Of a DNA stretch of 53,818 nt, positions 15,347 to 23,460 are shown in pieces (positions within the stretch are counted from its first letter, which is position 1; every line of letters starts with the position of its first letter). Below the pieces are notes generated by a model that did not search any database, was not told the origin of the DNA, and saw nothing but the letters and a program-made list of their open reading frames with translations. The position numbers were made by a program, and so were the translations under genes. This DNA comes from Bacteroidales bacterium. GTDB taxonomy: Bacteria > Bacteroidota > Bacteroidia > Bacteroidales > UBA932. Where the stretch lies: positions 1 to 53,818 of the forward strand of contig JAGBSL010000018.1 in assembly GCA_017631875.1 (NCBI GenBank), in the 5' to 3' direction.

Positions 15347-15901
15347 TTACTCAGCGATTGGTTCCTCAACCTCAGCCTCAGCTGCCTGTGCAGCAGCCTC
15401 AGCAGCTGCAGCCTCAGCGGCAGCGCGAGCAGCCTCCTCAGCCTCAGCCTTTCTCTTAGCGATAGCCTCAGCTCTCTCCTGATTTACCTTAGCCTCAGCC
15501 TCTACTGCAGCCTTGTAAGCAGCAGCAGCGTCCTTGGTAAGACCCTCTTTCTTAGCTCTTACCTTAGCAGCCTTCTCAGACTTCCAAGCAGCGAGCTTAG
15601 CGTCAGCCTGCTCCTGAGTAAGAGCACCCTTCTTAACACCCTCCTGGAGGTGCTTTGCAAGGAGTACACCCTCGTAAGAGAGGATACGCTTTGCAGTAAG
15701 TGTAGGCTGAGCACCTACGTTAAGCCATGCAAGTGCACGCTCAGAGTTGAGCATGATTGTAGCAGGGTTTGTGTTAGGGTTGTAAGAGCCGAGCTGCTCG
15801 ATGAAACGACCATCGCGAGGTGCGCGTGAATCAGCCACAACAATGTGGAAGAATGCGAAATTCTTCTTTCCGTGGCGCTGAAGACGAATTTTAACAGCCA
15901 T
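15347..15901 (-). CDS. rpsP: 30S ribosomal protein S16
   Basis: A 184-residue S16. The conserved core is residues 1 to about 85 ([42 protein letters not shown]). A tail of about 100 residues follows, rich in Lys and then Ala/Glu (repeated AEAAA-type units), probably helical. Such tails are seen in Bacteroidota S16, while the enterobacterial protein stops after the core. A minus-strand -7 box at 15967-15974 is the likely promoter of rpsP-rimM. Confidence 0.96.
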   Translation of the reverse strand: MAVKIRLQRHGKKNFAFFHIVVADSRAPRDGRFIEQLGSYNPNTNPATIMLNSERALAWLNVGAQPTLTAKRILSYEGVLLAKHLQEGVKKGALTQEQADAKLAAWKSEKAAKVRAKKEGLTKDAAAAYKAAVEAEAKVNQERAEAIAKRKAEAEEAARAAAEAAAAEAAAQAAEAEVEEPIAE

Positions 15902-15966
15902 TGTGAATCTGTTTTAAAAAGTTAATTAATGTATTACCAATGTTTTCCTTCCCGAGGAAAAGCGCG

Positions 15967-15974
15967 CAAAGATA
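15967..15974 (-). promoter_or_regulatory. -7 box (TATCTTTG) for rpsP-rimM
   Basis: Minus-strand match to TAnnTTTG, 65 nt upstream of the rpsP ATG. It lies 12 bp from an opposing plus-strand box, so the two promoters overlap. Confidence 0.6.
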
Positions 15975-15986
15975 AGAATATTCTAT

Positions 15987-15994
15987 TATATTTG
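15987..15994 (+). promoter_or_regulatory. -7 box (TATATTTG) for the membrane protein at 16030
   Basis: Plus-strand TAnnTTTG match, 35 nt before the ATG. Confidence 0.6.
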
Positions 15995-16029
15995 CAACTC
16001 ATAATCAAAAACTTAACTCATTTTATAAT

Positions 16030-16800
16030 ATGGCTATTGAAAATCCGAACAAGAAGAACATGCTGGTCGGTATGATCTGGTGTGTCTTAGGTATTGCTGT
16101 CACATTCATTTCGTATTACTGTGCAACTGAAGGCGGCTCTTATTCTATTTTTTACGGTGCAATCATCTATGGAATCTACCAAGCTGGAAAAGGTTGGAGT
16201 GCGCACTTGCGTGAACTCCGTGCAGAGGCCCAGATGGGCGAATTCAAAAAGTGGGTGCTGATAGGTGTCTGTGCGCTTGCTCTCGTCGGAGGACTTACAT
16301 ATGCCTCATGGGACATGATGCATGCGAGCCCGTTTGAGGAGAAGGAGCAGGTTGTGGATCTTCATGAGGATGATATAAGGCTGACCTTGCCGGCTGGTTT
16401 TGCAAAGATTGACACAAGGGAGACCGAGGAAACTGATTCCACTTATGCTTCAATGTCTATATATTCATATGATTCAGATTATGGATTTCTGGTAGAGTAT
16501 ATCGAGTACGGTTTCTCAGACACGCTCGCAACAGAGGATATTTATGACCGTCTCGCTATTAATGCCATGTCATATTCTGATACTATCCTGGCATTCCCAC
16601 GTATGCGTAATTTGGGTGATAGGGAGGCTTTGAGGTATATCGGTTACTTTAATGATGACAATACAGTGGCCGTTTGTCACGAAATTGTACATAATGGCAA
16701 CCTTATTTCTGTATATTGTTATGGAATGGGACCGGAAATCGACTCTCTTCAGATTGCATGTGCAGCAGAATTTGTCAGATATAACATTGAATTGAAATAG
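16030..16800 (+). CDS. Membrane protein of unknown function
   Basis: A 256-residue protein I do not recognise. Three hydrophobic segments lie in the first 105 residues (MLVGMIWCVLGIAVTFISYY, a second around YGAIIYGIYQAG, a third VLIGVCALALVGGLTYASW). An acidic soluble region of about 150 residues follows (EEKEQVVDLHEDDIRLTLPAGF...), resembling PsbP/DUF1795-type alpha/beta domains in its spacing of strands but without a clear signature. It has its own promoter and terminator, divergent from rpsP. Confidence 0.7.
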   Translation: MAIENPNKKNMLVGMIWCVLGIAVTFISYYCATEGGSYSIFYGAIIYGIYQAGKGWSAHLRELRAEAQMGEFKKWVLIGVCALALVGGLTYASWDMMHASPFEEKEQVVDLHEDDIRLTLPAGFAKIDTRETEETDSTYASMSIYSYDSDYGFLVEYIEYGFSDTLATEDIYDRLAINAMSYSDTILAFPRMRNLGDREALRYIGYFNDDNTVAVCHEIVHNGNLISVYCYGMGPEIDSLQIACAAEFVRYNIELK

Positions 16801-16806
16801 GGATTT

Positions 16807-16848
16807 GGGCGTTTTTCATGATTTTTCCCGAAAAAACGCCCATTTTTT
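16807..16848 (+). terminator. Terminator after the membrane protein gene
   Basis: GGGCGTTTTT (16807-16816) pairs with AAAAACGCCC (16832-16841) and a T run follows, 7 nt after the stop codon. Confidence 0.8.
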
Positions 16849-16887
16849 GCAAAAATCTTCAAAAAAGTGAAAAATTTTGCAGAAAAA

Positions 16888-16918
16888 TTTGGAAGTAAAG
16901 ATTTTTGTCGTACCTTTG
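16888..16918 (+). promoter_or_regulatory. Promoter of tRNA-Leu (TTTG, 19 bp, TACCTTTG)
   Basis: TTTG at 16888-16891, a 19-bp spacer and TACCTTTG at 16911-16918: both elements of the Bacteroidota housekeeping promoter at the expected spacing, 18 bp before the tRNA. Confidence 0.8.
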
Positions 16919-16936
16919 CAATCCCAAAACAAAGAA

Positions 16937-17019
16937 GCGGTGGTGGTGAAATGGTAGACACGCTACTTTGAGGGGGTAGTGGGCGTAAGCCTGTGCGAGT
17001 TCGAGTCTCGCCCACCGCA
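16937..17019 (+). tRNA. tRNA-Leu (anticodon GAG)
   Basis: Acceptor GCGGTGG/CCACCGC, anticodon stem CTACT/GGTAG with GAG at 16970-16972, a long variable arm (GTGGGCGTAAGCCT) and a T-arm with GTTCGAG. At 83 nt it is a class II tRNA. CCA is not encoded. Confidence 0.95.
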
Positions 17020-17033
17020 CAAAATCACCACAT

Positions 17034-17067
17034 GAGGAAGTTTCAGATGAAGCTTCCTCTTTTTTTT
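17034..17067 (+). terminator. Terminator after tRNA-Leu
   Basis: GAGGAAG (17034-17040) pairs with CTTCCTC (17053-17059) with further TTC/GAA pairing inside, followed by eight T. A short direct repeat, GGCGAGTTTTTGGCGAG, follows directly. Confidence 0.85.
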
Positions 17068-17130
17068 GGCGAGTTTTTGGCGAGTCGTTAAAATTCTGCG
17101 GATGGATTCGTCGAGGAACGTCTGAAAAAC

Positions 17131-17243
17131 ACCATCGTTCAAAGAAATCGCTCTTTTATTTAACGATGGTATCTGATTTGGGGATTTGGAGGAGGATTTT
17201 GATACCATCGTTCCAAAAATGTGGCCTTTCATGTAACGATGGT
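17131..17243. repeat. 113-bp double-palindrome repeat unit, copy 2
   Basis: Two 40-bp palindromes (17131-17170 and 17204-17243), each ACCATCGTT...AACGATGGT, with a 33-bp spacer. The geometry matches 9309-9421. The rest of the spacer up to 17429 has no recognisable gene. Confidence 0.85.
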
Positions 17244-17429
17244 CATGAACTAAAATTTTTGCCAATCGGAAGTTTCAATTGATCCCCAATACGTTCCAGA
17301 TTACTGTTTTTAAAGGGGGGTCAGGAGCAATATGGGCCAAAAATGACACCGTGTCCTCATCTGCTATAGCCTTAAAGTGTGCTGCGTCGCAGAAAATGTG
17401 TATATTTACAAGTTATTTACACTGAAATC

Positions 17430-18308
17430 ATGCAGACACTTAAAAATGACGTGCTGACCGTGCAGGTCGCTGAGCATGGAGCGGAGCTCCAGAGCATAAA
17501 GAAGGGTGCTACCGAATATCTGTGGCAGGGTGATCCTGCATTTTGGGGCCGAAGGTCTCCGGTGCTGTTCCCGATCGTGGGAAGCGTTTGGGAGAAGCGC
17601 TACCGTGTCGATGGAGTCGAGTATGAACTCGGACAGCATGGTTTTGCGCGCGACATGGAGTTTGAACTCGTCGGCCAGACTGAAACTGAACTTCGTTACC
17701 GGCTCCAATCAACTGAGGAGACTCTCAAGAAATATCCATATCAGTTCGTTCTGGAGATCGCTTACAGGCTTCATGGCAACTCTCTTGACGTGGTCTGGGA
17801 AGTGGCCAATCCATCAAATGATAAGGACCTGCATTTCCAGATCGGAGCCCATCCTGCATTCATATATCCTGATTATTCAATGGAGCGCCCGGAACGCGGA
17901 TACCTCGTGTTTGACCGCACAGAGGGTCTGGAGTGCATAAGGATCAAGGAGAAGGGCTGTGTGGATTCCGTGACTAAGTATCCGTTGGAGATTCCTGCTG
18001 ACGGCAGACTTCCTATCGCAAGCGATACATTTGATGTGATCGATACCATCATGCTTCAGGATAGCCAGGTTCATAAGACAGAACTTCGCTGTGTAGATGG
18101 AACCCCGTGGCTCAGCCTGACATTCGATGCTCCGGTTGTGGGCATCTGGTCGCCTCCGGGAAAGGTGGCTCCGTTCATCTGCCTGGAACCATGGTACGGA
18201 CGTTGCGACAGCGCAGGATATGAAGGTGAGTACAAGGACAAGGAGTGGATGAACACCCTTGCTCCCGGCCAGAAATTCTCAAGTGTCTATACAATAGAGA
18301 TTTTGTAG
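17430..18308 (+). CDS. Aldose 1-epimerase family protein (LacX-like)
   Basis: A 292-residue galactose-mutarotase-fold protein: GAELQSIKKGATEYLWQGDP near the N terminus, LFPIVGS, HGFARDMEFEL, QIGAHPAFIYP (active-site His) and APFICLEPWYGRCDS towards the end. LacX-type members probably interconvert sugar anomers; the substrate is unknown. The ATG at 17430 is favoured because the upstream in-frame extension (MLRRRK...) is not family-like and lies in the presumed promoter region. It appears monocistronic. Confidence 0.85.
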   Translation: MQTLKNDVLTVQVAEHGAELQSIKKGATEYLWQGDPAFWGRRSPVLFPIVGSVWEKRYRVDGVEYELGQHGFARDMEFELVGQTETELRYRLQSTEETLKKYPYQFVLEIAYRLHGNSLDVVWEVANPSNDKDLHFQIGAHPAFIYPDYSMERPERGYLVFDRTEGLECIRIKEKGCVDSVTKYPLEIPADGRLPIASDTFDVIDTIMLQDSQVHKTELRCVDGTPWLSLTFDAPVVGIWSPPGKVAPFICLEPWYGRCDSAGYEGEYKDKEWMNTLAPGQKFSSVYTIEIL

Positions 18309-18316
18309 GGTGGAAA

Positions 18317-18560
18317 GTACAACGGTCATAAAAGTGACGGGTTGTCATCATAAAATAAAGGAACAAGGTAGGACTTAATAAGGTAAGTCCCCTTCCCGAG
18401 GAAGGGTCGCGAGCGATAAGCAAAAGTCCGGTGGACTTTTGCAGCGAGCAGCACGAAGTGACGGTTTTTAGGGGATGGGTAACGTTGTACATATTTTCAT
18501 ATTTATGTACAAAGGTCATAAAAGTGACGGGTTATCAGCCATAAAATAAAGGAACAAGGT
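18317..18560. repeat. 53-bp direct repeats flanking a hairpin element before feoAB
   Basis: Two near-identical copies (18317-18369 and 18507-18560) share GTCATAAAAGTGACGGGTT and CATAAAATAAAGGAACAAGG. Between them lies an element of about 137 bp with hairpins CCCTTCC-CGA-GGAAGGG, GCAAAAGTCC-GGT-GGACTTTTGC and CAC-GAA-GTG. The second copy ends 8 bp before the feoAB start codon. Confidence 0.75.
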
Positions 18561-18568
18561 TAAAAAAT

Positions 18569-21103
18569 ATGAAATTATCGGAATTAAAGACAGGGGAGCG
18601 TGGCGTGGTCGTAAAGGTTTACGGTCACGGCGGTTTCCGTAAGAGGATCATCGAGATGGGCTTCGTCAAGGGAAGCAAGGTCAAGGTAATCCTCAATGCT
18701 CCTTTGCGTGATCCGATAGAATATGAAATCATAGGATACAAGGTGTCGCTCCGTCGTGAGGAGGCTGCGAAGATCGAGGTTATCAGTGAGAGCGAAGCAA
18801 AGCTCCTGCACGCCTCGCGCGAGGCGCTACCGGCGTTGGAGGCTGGATCGGAAGACTGGATCGAGAGGGAAATGGGAGCCTTGGCGGAGGAGCGCCGTAA
18901 GATCATCAAGGTAGCCCTTGTCGGAAATCCGAACTGCGGAAAGACGTCTCTCTTCAACATGGCGTCCGGCAGTCATGAACATGTGGGCAACTACAGCGGC
19001 GTGACCGTGGATGCGAAGGAAGGAACATTCGATCATGGCGGATACACGTTCCAGCTTGTGGACCTTCCGGGTACATATTCCCTTTCAGCATACAGCCCTG
19101 AAGAGCTTTATGTCCGTAAGAACCTGCTGGAGGACATGCCGGACATCGTCGTGAATGTGGTCGATGCCTCGAACCTCCAGAGAAACCTCTACCTGACGAC
19201 TCAGCTCATTGACATGAACCTGCGCGTGGTCATGGCGATGAACATGTACGACGAACTTCAGGCAAAGGGAGACCAGTTGGATATCAAGCAGTTGGGCTAC
19301 CTTCTCGGAATGCCGATCGTGCCGACGGTCAGCCGTACAGGAAAGGGTATAGAGGAACTTTTCGACATCGTGATCCAGGTGTATGAGAAGAGTGATCCGC
19401 ACCTGTCGCGCCATATCCACATCAACCACGGAGCCGAGATCGAGCAGAGCATCGGTCGCATCAAGGGCCTGATCAAGCAGAATACAGATATCCGAAACAA
19501 ATACTCGACCAGGTATCTTACGATCAAGTATCTGGAGAATGACAAGGATGTAGAGGCTGTTGTCGAGTCGTTGCCGAACCGCGACGAGATCATCGCGGCG
19601 CGATTCGAGGAGAACGCCAGGGTGCGCAGCTTGCTGGGTTCTGGTCTGGAATCGTCTCTGGTAGATGCAAAGTATGCATTCGTGCAGGGTGCGCTCGCCG
19701 AGACATATATTCCATATCAGGGCAAGAGGAAGCGTCAGACCCTGACCGACAAGATAGACGCGTTTGTAACAAACAGGTGGCTCGCGTTCCCTGTTTTCAT
19801 CGTTCTTCTGTATCTGGTATTTGACGGTACATTCGTGCTGGGAGAGTATCCGATGCGCTGGATCGAGTGGCTGGTGTCGCATTTCTCGTCCTTCGTCGCT
19901 TCGATGATGTCGGACGGTTGGCTCAAGGACCTTGTCGTAGACGGTGTCATAGGAGGCGTCGGCAGCGTGCTTGTCTTCCTGCCGAACATCATGCTCCTGT
20001 ATCTGTTCATTTCGCTGCTGGAAGACTCCGGATACATGGCTCGTGCGGCCTTCATCATGGACCGCCTCATGCATAAGATAGGCCTTCACGGCAAGTCATT
20101 CATACCTATGATCATGGGATTCGGATGTAACGTGCCGGCAGTCATGGCGGCCAGGACGATCGAGAGTCCGAAGAGCAGGATAATCACTATTCTAATCATT
20201 CCATTGATGTCATGCGCAGGCCGTATGCCTGTATACATATTGATTGCGGGAGCATTTTTCCCTCGCCGTGCCGGCCTGGTGATGCTTGGCCTGTATGCTT
20301 TGGGCATTATACTGGCGATCATTGCCGCTAAGGTGATGAGCCGCTTCTTCAAGGATGACGATCTTCCGTTCGTAATGGAGCTTCCTCCTTACCGCATTCC
20401 TACTGCCAAGTCCATCTTCCGCCACACTTGGGAGAAGGGAAAGCAGTATCTTCAGAAGATGAGCGGCATCATCCTGATCTGCTCTATGGCGATCTGGTTC
20501 CTGGGATACTTCCCTAATCACGACGCTTATGACACAGTGAAGGAACAGCAGGAGCACTCGTTCATAGGATACATCGGCAAGACCATCGAACCGGTCCTCG
20601 AACCTCTGGGCTTCGACTGGAGAATGGGAGTCGGAATCATCGCCGGAGTAGGCGCCAAGGAACTCGTCGTCAGCACCCTCGGTGTCATGTACGCCGATGA
20701 CCAGCCGGTTAACACGGAAGCCTATATTCCTCCGGTTCTTCCTGACACTGTCTTGCCTGATACATCATCTGTCACTTCGACCTCTCCTTCTGTGACTTCA
20801 ACCCCTTCTTCTGTCACTTCGACCTCTCCTTCTGTCACTTCGAGCGAAGTCGAGAAGTCTGTCGAGCCGGAACAGCTAGCCGAGACCCGTCTCCAGAAAG
20901 CCCTGGTGAACTCCGTAACCCCAGCCGGAGCCCTTGCCTACATGGTCTTCATCCTACTCTACTTCCCATGTATAGCGACCTTCATCGCCATCAAGAACGA
21001 GGGAGGAGGCTGGAAATGGGCCATCATCACAGCAGTCTACACCATCATCCTCGCCTGGGTCGCCGCCTTCATCACCTTCCATGTTGCTGGTCTGTTCATG
21101 TAG
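18569..21103 (+). CDS. feoB: Ferrous iron transporter FeoA-FeoB fusion
   Basis: An 844-residue protein. Residues 1-75 form a FeoA SH3-like domain (MKLSELKTGERGVVVKVYG). The FeoB G-domain follows with G1 GNPNCGKTSL (about 117), DLPGTYSLSAYSPEE (G3) and a NMYDE-type G4. After that come the transmembrane core with Gate motifs (FGCNVPAVMAART, PLMSCAGRMPVY, GAKELVVSTLGVMY) and a terminal LLYFPCIATF. It imports Fe(II) through the inner membrane. The fusion is common in Bacteroidota. Residues about 734-764 are a low-complexity Ser/Thr/Val insert derived from a REP-like repeat. It likely forms an operon with the next two genes. Confidence 0.95.
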   Translation: MKLSELKTGERGVVVKVYGHGGFRKRIIEMGFVKGSKVKVILNAPLRDPIEYEIIGYKVSLRREEAAKIEVISESEAKLLHASREALPALEAGSEDWIEREMGALAEERRKIIKVALVGNPNCGKTSLFNMASGSHEHVGNYSGVTVDAKEGTFDHGGYTFQLVDLPGTYSLSAYSPEELYVRKNLLEDMPDIVVNVVDASNLQRNLYLTTQLIDMNLRVVMAMNMYDELQAKGDQLDIKQLGYLLGMPIVPTVSRTGKGIEELFDIVIQVYEKSDPHLSRHIHINHGAEIEQSIGRIKGLIKQNTDIRNKYSTRYLTIKYLENDKDVEAVVESLPNRDEIIAARFEENARVRSLLGSGLESSLVDAKYAFVQGALAETYIPYQGKRKRQTLTDKIDAFVTNRWLAFPVFIVLLYLVFDGTFVLGEYPMRWIEWLVSHFSSFVASMMSDGWLKDLVVDGVIGGVGSVLVFLPNIMLLYLFISLLEDSGYMARAAFIMDRLMHKIGLHGKSFIPMIMGFGCNVPAVMAARTIESPKSRIITILIIPLMSCAGRMPVYILIAGAFFPRRAGLVMLGLYALGIILAIIAAKVMSRFFKDDDLPFVMELPPYRIPTAKSIFRHTWEKGKQYLQKMSGIILICSMAIWFLGYFPNHDAYDTVKEQQEHSFIGYIGKTIEPVLEPLGFDWRMGVGIIAGVGAKELVVSTLGVMYADDQPVNTEAYIPPVLPDTVLPDTSSVTSTSPSVTSTPSSVTSTSPSVTSSEVEKSVEPEQLAETRLQKALVNSVTPAGALAYMVFILLYFPCIATFIAIKNEGGGWKWAIITAVYTIILAWVAAFITFHVAGLFM
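20768..20860 (+). repeat. 21-bp tandem repeat plus REP palindrome inside feoB
   Basis: A 21-bp unit (TCTGTCACTTCGACCTCTCC plus one base) begins at 20768, 20789, 20810 and 20831. The last copy runs into a complete REP-like palindrome (GTCACTTCGAGCGAAGTCGA...AAGTCT, 20834-20860). The reading frame stays open and encodes SVTSTSP-type heptads. Confidence 0.85.
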
Positions 21104-21117
21104 GGATTTTAAGCATC

Positions 21118-22005
21118 ATGGCACAGAAGAAATATATAATACTTCTATTATTGAGCCTCGTCTTGTCGGCGGGGTGTAATGATGAGGTGTTTGTCCGTGA
21201 ACAGGATGTTTTGTTCTCGTCAGTGGAAAGCTATGAATTTCCCGATACTGGAGATACACTGAATATCTCGTTGAGCAAGGATGACTGGTATATCAAGGGA
21301 ATTGTATATACTGATCAAGACGATATATATGACAAAGGATATGTAAAAGAGAATGATACTATAAAGAATTCGGTTCCTATGGCCCTTCAAGGACTTGGGG
21401 AGATATGGCTGGACCGCAAGATGAATGGATTCAAGGTGATACGCGACAGACTTGACGGTCTGACTATAGTAATGGACCCAAATTTCAGTGATAAAGGAAC
21501 CGGACTTCATATGTTTCTTGCTACAGAGACTCAGATTCTTGAACTGATATTTACGCAAAGAGCTTCTGAGGGCTTTGTTATCGACAGGGTAGAGTGGGAT
21601 GATAAACTGAAGACTATCGGATCATTCATGGTGACCCATCCCAATCCGACTCTCGCTAAACGAAAAATATATATACCAGAAGGCATGTATATAGGAGAGT
21701 CTCCGATTTCCCGCTCTGGTATGATGCAGCTGCTGAATGTGGATTCGGTAATGCTCCCGATTCCTGATCCATATCCGGAAGATAAAACCCTTACGTTCAG
21801 TGGAATATCCATGGAGTTACTACCTGATGTGAACTCCTATGAAATAGATGTCTATCCGGATAGCGAAGCAATTGTGCTTCCGGAGAGGGTGGAGTACATT
21901 CACTATATTACTAATTTTCATATTTATGTAAAGCATGTCAGTAATGACAGTATAAATTTCTGCTTCACAGGAAGATTCGACAATGAGACCCCTAAACTTA
22001 GATGA
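21118..22005 (+). CDS. Lipoprotein of unknown function downstream of feoAB
   Basis: A 295-residue predicted lipoprotein (MAQKKYIILLLLSLVLSAGC, lipobox Cys at 20). The rest is beta-rich with no family signature I recognise. The first 70 residues (FPDTGDTLNISLSKDDWYIK...GLGEIWLDRKMNGFKV) have the look of a BACON-type Ig domain. It starts 14 bp after feoAB and ends 1 bp before the PagL-like gene, so the three are probably co-transcribed. The in-frame extension upstream overlaps feoAB in another frame and was rejected. Confidence 0.75.
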   Translation: MAQKKYIILLLLSLVLSAGCNDEVFVREQDVLFSSVESYEFPDTGDTLNISLSKDDWYIKGIVYTDQDDIYDKGYVKENDTIKNSVPMALQGLGEIWLDRKMNGFKVIRDRLDGLTIVMDPNFSDKGTGLHMFLATETQILELIFTQRASEGFVIDRVEWDDKLKTIGSFMVTHPNPTLAKRKIYIPEGMYIGESPISRSGMMQLLNVDSVMLPIPDPYPEDKTLTFSGISMELLPDVNSYEIDVYPDSEAIVLPERVEYIHYITNFHIYVKHVSNDSINFCFTGRFDNETPKLR

Positions 22006-22006
22006 A

Positions 22007-23128
22007 ATGTTCCGGAGATTTTTCATATTGCTGGTTTTTGTCTTATTGTCGGTGCAGGCGTACAGTCAGCATCGTATAAGTGCAGGTGTCAGCAGCGGTT
22101 ATCCGTTTTCTCCTTCCAAACCTTTGCTTGATGGGGTCAACAGTCTCGGGAGACCATTGAATGTAGCCGCTTCAGCCGATCTGCAATATGGATTCGTATT
22201 TCCCGGCTCGACTTATCAGGGAGTAGGCGTTTCGGTATTCTCGCTGTTTGACCACGAGGATGTAGGAACTCCTGTCTCGGTATATGTATTTCAAGGTGCA
22301 AGGATAGCTCGGCTTTCCCGTTCCTTGTCCCTGGATTATGAGTGGAATTTCGGAGTCTCTTTCGGTTGGCACAGACACGACGAGCATCCCTATAACATCA
22401 TAATAGGATCTAAGATAAATGCATATATAAACGGAGCTATTATGCTTTCGTGGCATCCGTCTGACAATTGGCAACTTTCTGTAGGACCGGATTTTATCCA
22501 TTATTCAAACGGCCACACCAGGCTGCCTAATGTGGGACTTAATACTGTGGGCGTGCGTCTTAATGCCGCCAGGGCATTCGGTGGAGAACTTTTCCCACGG
22601 ATTGCACAAACATCAGATGTTGACAAGGAATGGACCGATAGGATATCATGCGACGTCACTGCTTTCGGCTCCTTAAAGAAATGCGTTGTCGACTATCGTA
22701 TGAAGTATTACCAGGTGGATGGATGTTTTGCTGTGGCGGGAGTGCATGTCAATCCTTTTTATGATATTCATCGAAATTTCCGTATAGGCCTTTCTCTTGA
22801 TCTGAGTTATGATGAAAGTGCAAACCTTTCCGACCATATTGCCGGTACAACCCTGGATGATCACATAAGGTTTTTCCGTCCGTCTTTCGCAGAACAGTTT
22901 GCCATGGGCTTATCTGTAAGGACTGAACTTGTCATGCCTATATTCTCAGTCCATTTCGGTGTCGGCCATAATATCATATATAGAGGTGATGACTTCAGAG
23001 GCCTCTATCAGATTGTGGCGTTGAAGACACGTATCACAAAGAATCTTTATATCCACACGGGATACCAGTTCTGGCATTTCACTGACCCTGGTCACCTCCT
23101 TCTCGGTTTTGGATGGCGCTTCAATTGA
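22007..23128 (+). CDS. Outer-membrane acyloxyacyl hydrolase / lipid A 3-O-deacylase (PagL-like)
   Basis: A 373-residue protein with a signal peptide (MFRRFFILLVFVLLSVQAYSQ). The motif GPDFIHYSNGHTRLPNVGLN contains the His-Ser pair typical of PagL-type lipid A deacylases, and alternating hydrophobic strands with a terminal LLLGFGWRFN suggest a beta-barrel. PagL removes an acyl chain from lipid A. It is longer than classic PagL (about 170), as are many Bacteroidota members, with an extra C-terminal barrel-like part. The start is 1 nt after the stop of the lipoprotein gene. Its role beside iron uptake is unknown. Confidence 0.75.
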   Translation: MFRRFFILLVFVLLSVQAYSQHRISAGVSSGYPFSPSKPLLDGVNSLGRPLNVAASADLQYGFVFPGSTYQGVGVSVFSLFDHEDVGTPVSVYVFQGARIARLSRSLSLDYEWNFGVSFGWHRHDEHPYNIIIGSKINAYINGAIMLSWHPSDNWQLSVGPDFIHYSNGHTRLPNVGLNTVGVRLNAARAFGGELFPRIAQTSDVDKEWTDRISCDVTAFGSLKKCVVDYRMKYYQVDGCFAVAGVHVNPFYDIHRNFRIGLSLDLSYDESANLSDHIAGTTLDDHIRFFRPSFAEQFAMGLSVRTELVMPIFSVHFGVGHNIIYRGDDFRGLYQIVALKTRITKNLYIHTGYQFWHFTDPGHLLLGFGWRFN

Positions 23129-23460
23129 TTGACGGCAGTCCCTTTTGTAACATGGTGATTATTAGTATCTTGTGTCGTTTACTGCCGTTAACCTCTCCTT
23201 TAAAACGACAGTTAACAGCAACAGGTTTTATAAGATATTGTTTATTAAGTTGTTACGATTTTCCGTTGTCGCTAACCGTTTGACCAAAAGTTGCTTAACG
23301 ACGGTATTTCCTGTAACAATTTAATTATTAGGATCTTGTACGGTACACTGCCGTTAACCCTTGCTTTAAAGTGACAGTTGACAGCAGTGTGTTTTGTAAG
23401 TGGCTGTACCAGAGGTGTTTATAGACATAGGTGCCGTTAATCGGTGAGGTTATAGCAGTT
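23128..23460. repeat. 83-bp-period inverted-repeat array, left part (beside transposase gene)
   Basis: Arms related to GTTAACGGCAG start at 23128, 23211, 23294 and 23377 (exact 83-bp steps). Opposing arms related to CTGCCGTTAAC lie at 23182, about 23266, 23348 and 23431. Adjacent opposing arms enclose CTTTAAA and are followed by TTTTGTAA and AT-rich spacer. This accounts for the whole gene-free stretch after the PagL-like gene. Confidence 0.8.

Noticed and set aside
15338..15829. Open frame of 163 codons rich in Ser and Leu on the plus strand
   Set aside because: It is the antisense of the Ala/Glu-rich tail of rpsP; its composition comes from complementing GCN/GAR codons.
17060..17090. GGCGAGTTTTTGGCGAG direct repeat as an integrase attachment site at tRNA-Leu
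   Set aside because: It lies beyond the tRNA terminator and does not duplicate the tRNA 3' end, and no integrase gene is in the window.
19085..20089. 334-codon open frame on the minus strand, rich in His, Asp and Arg
   Set aside because: Antisense to the feoAB core; a typical shadow of a high-G+C membrane-protein gene.
20768..20860. Possible short CRISPR array
   Set aside because: The units are contiguous 21-bp tandem repeats without spacers and lie in frame within feoAB.
23128..23460. Possible CRISPR array next to an unusual gene
   Set aside because: The period is regular, but the conserved parts are opposing 11-bp arms and the filler is itself conserved; the neighbouring gene is a Y1 transposase, not a cas gene.
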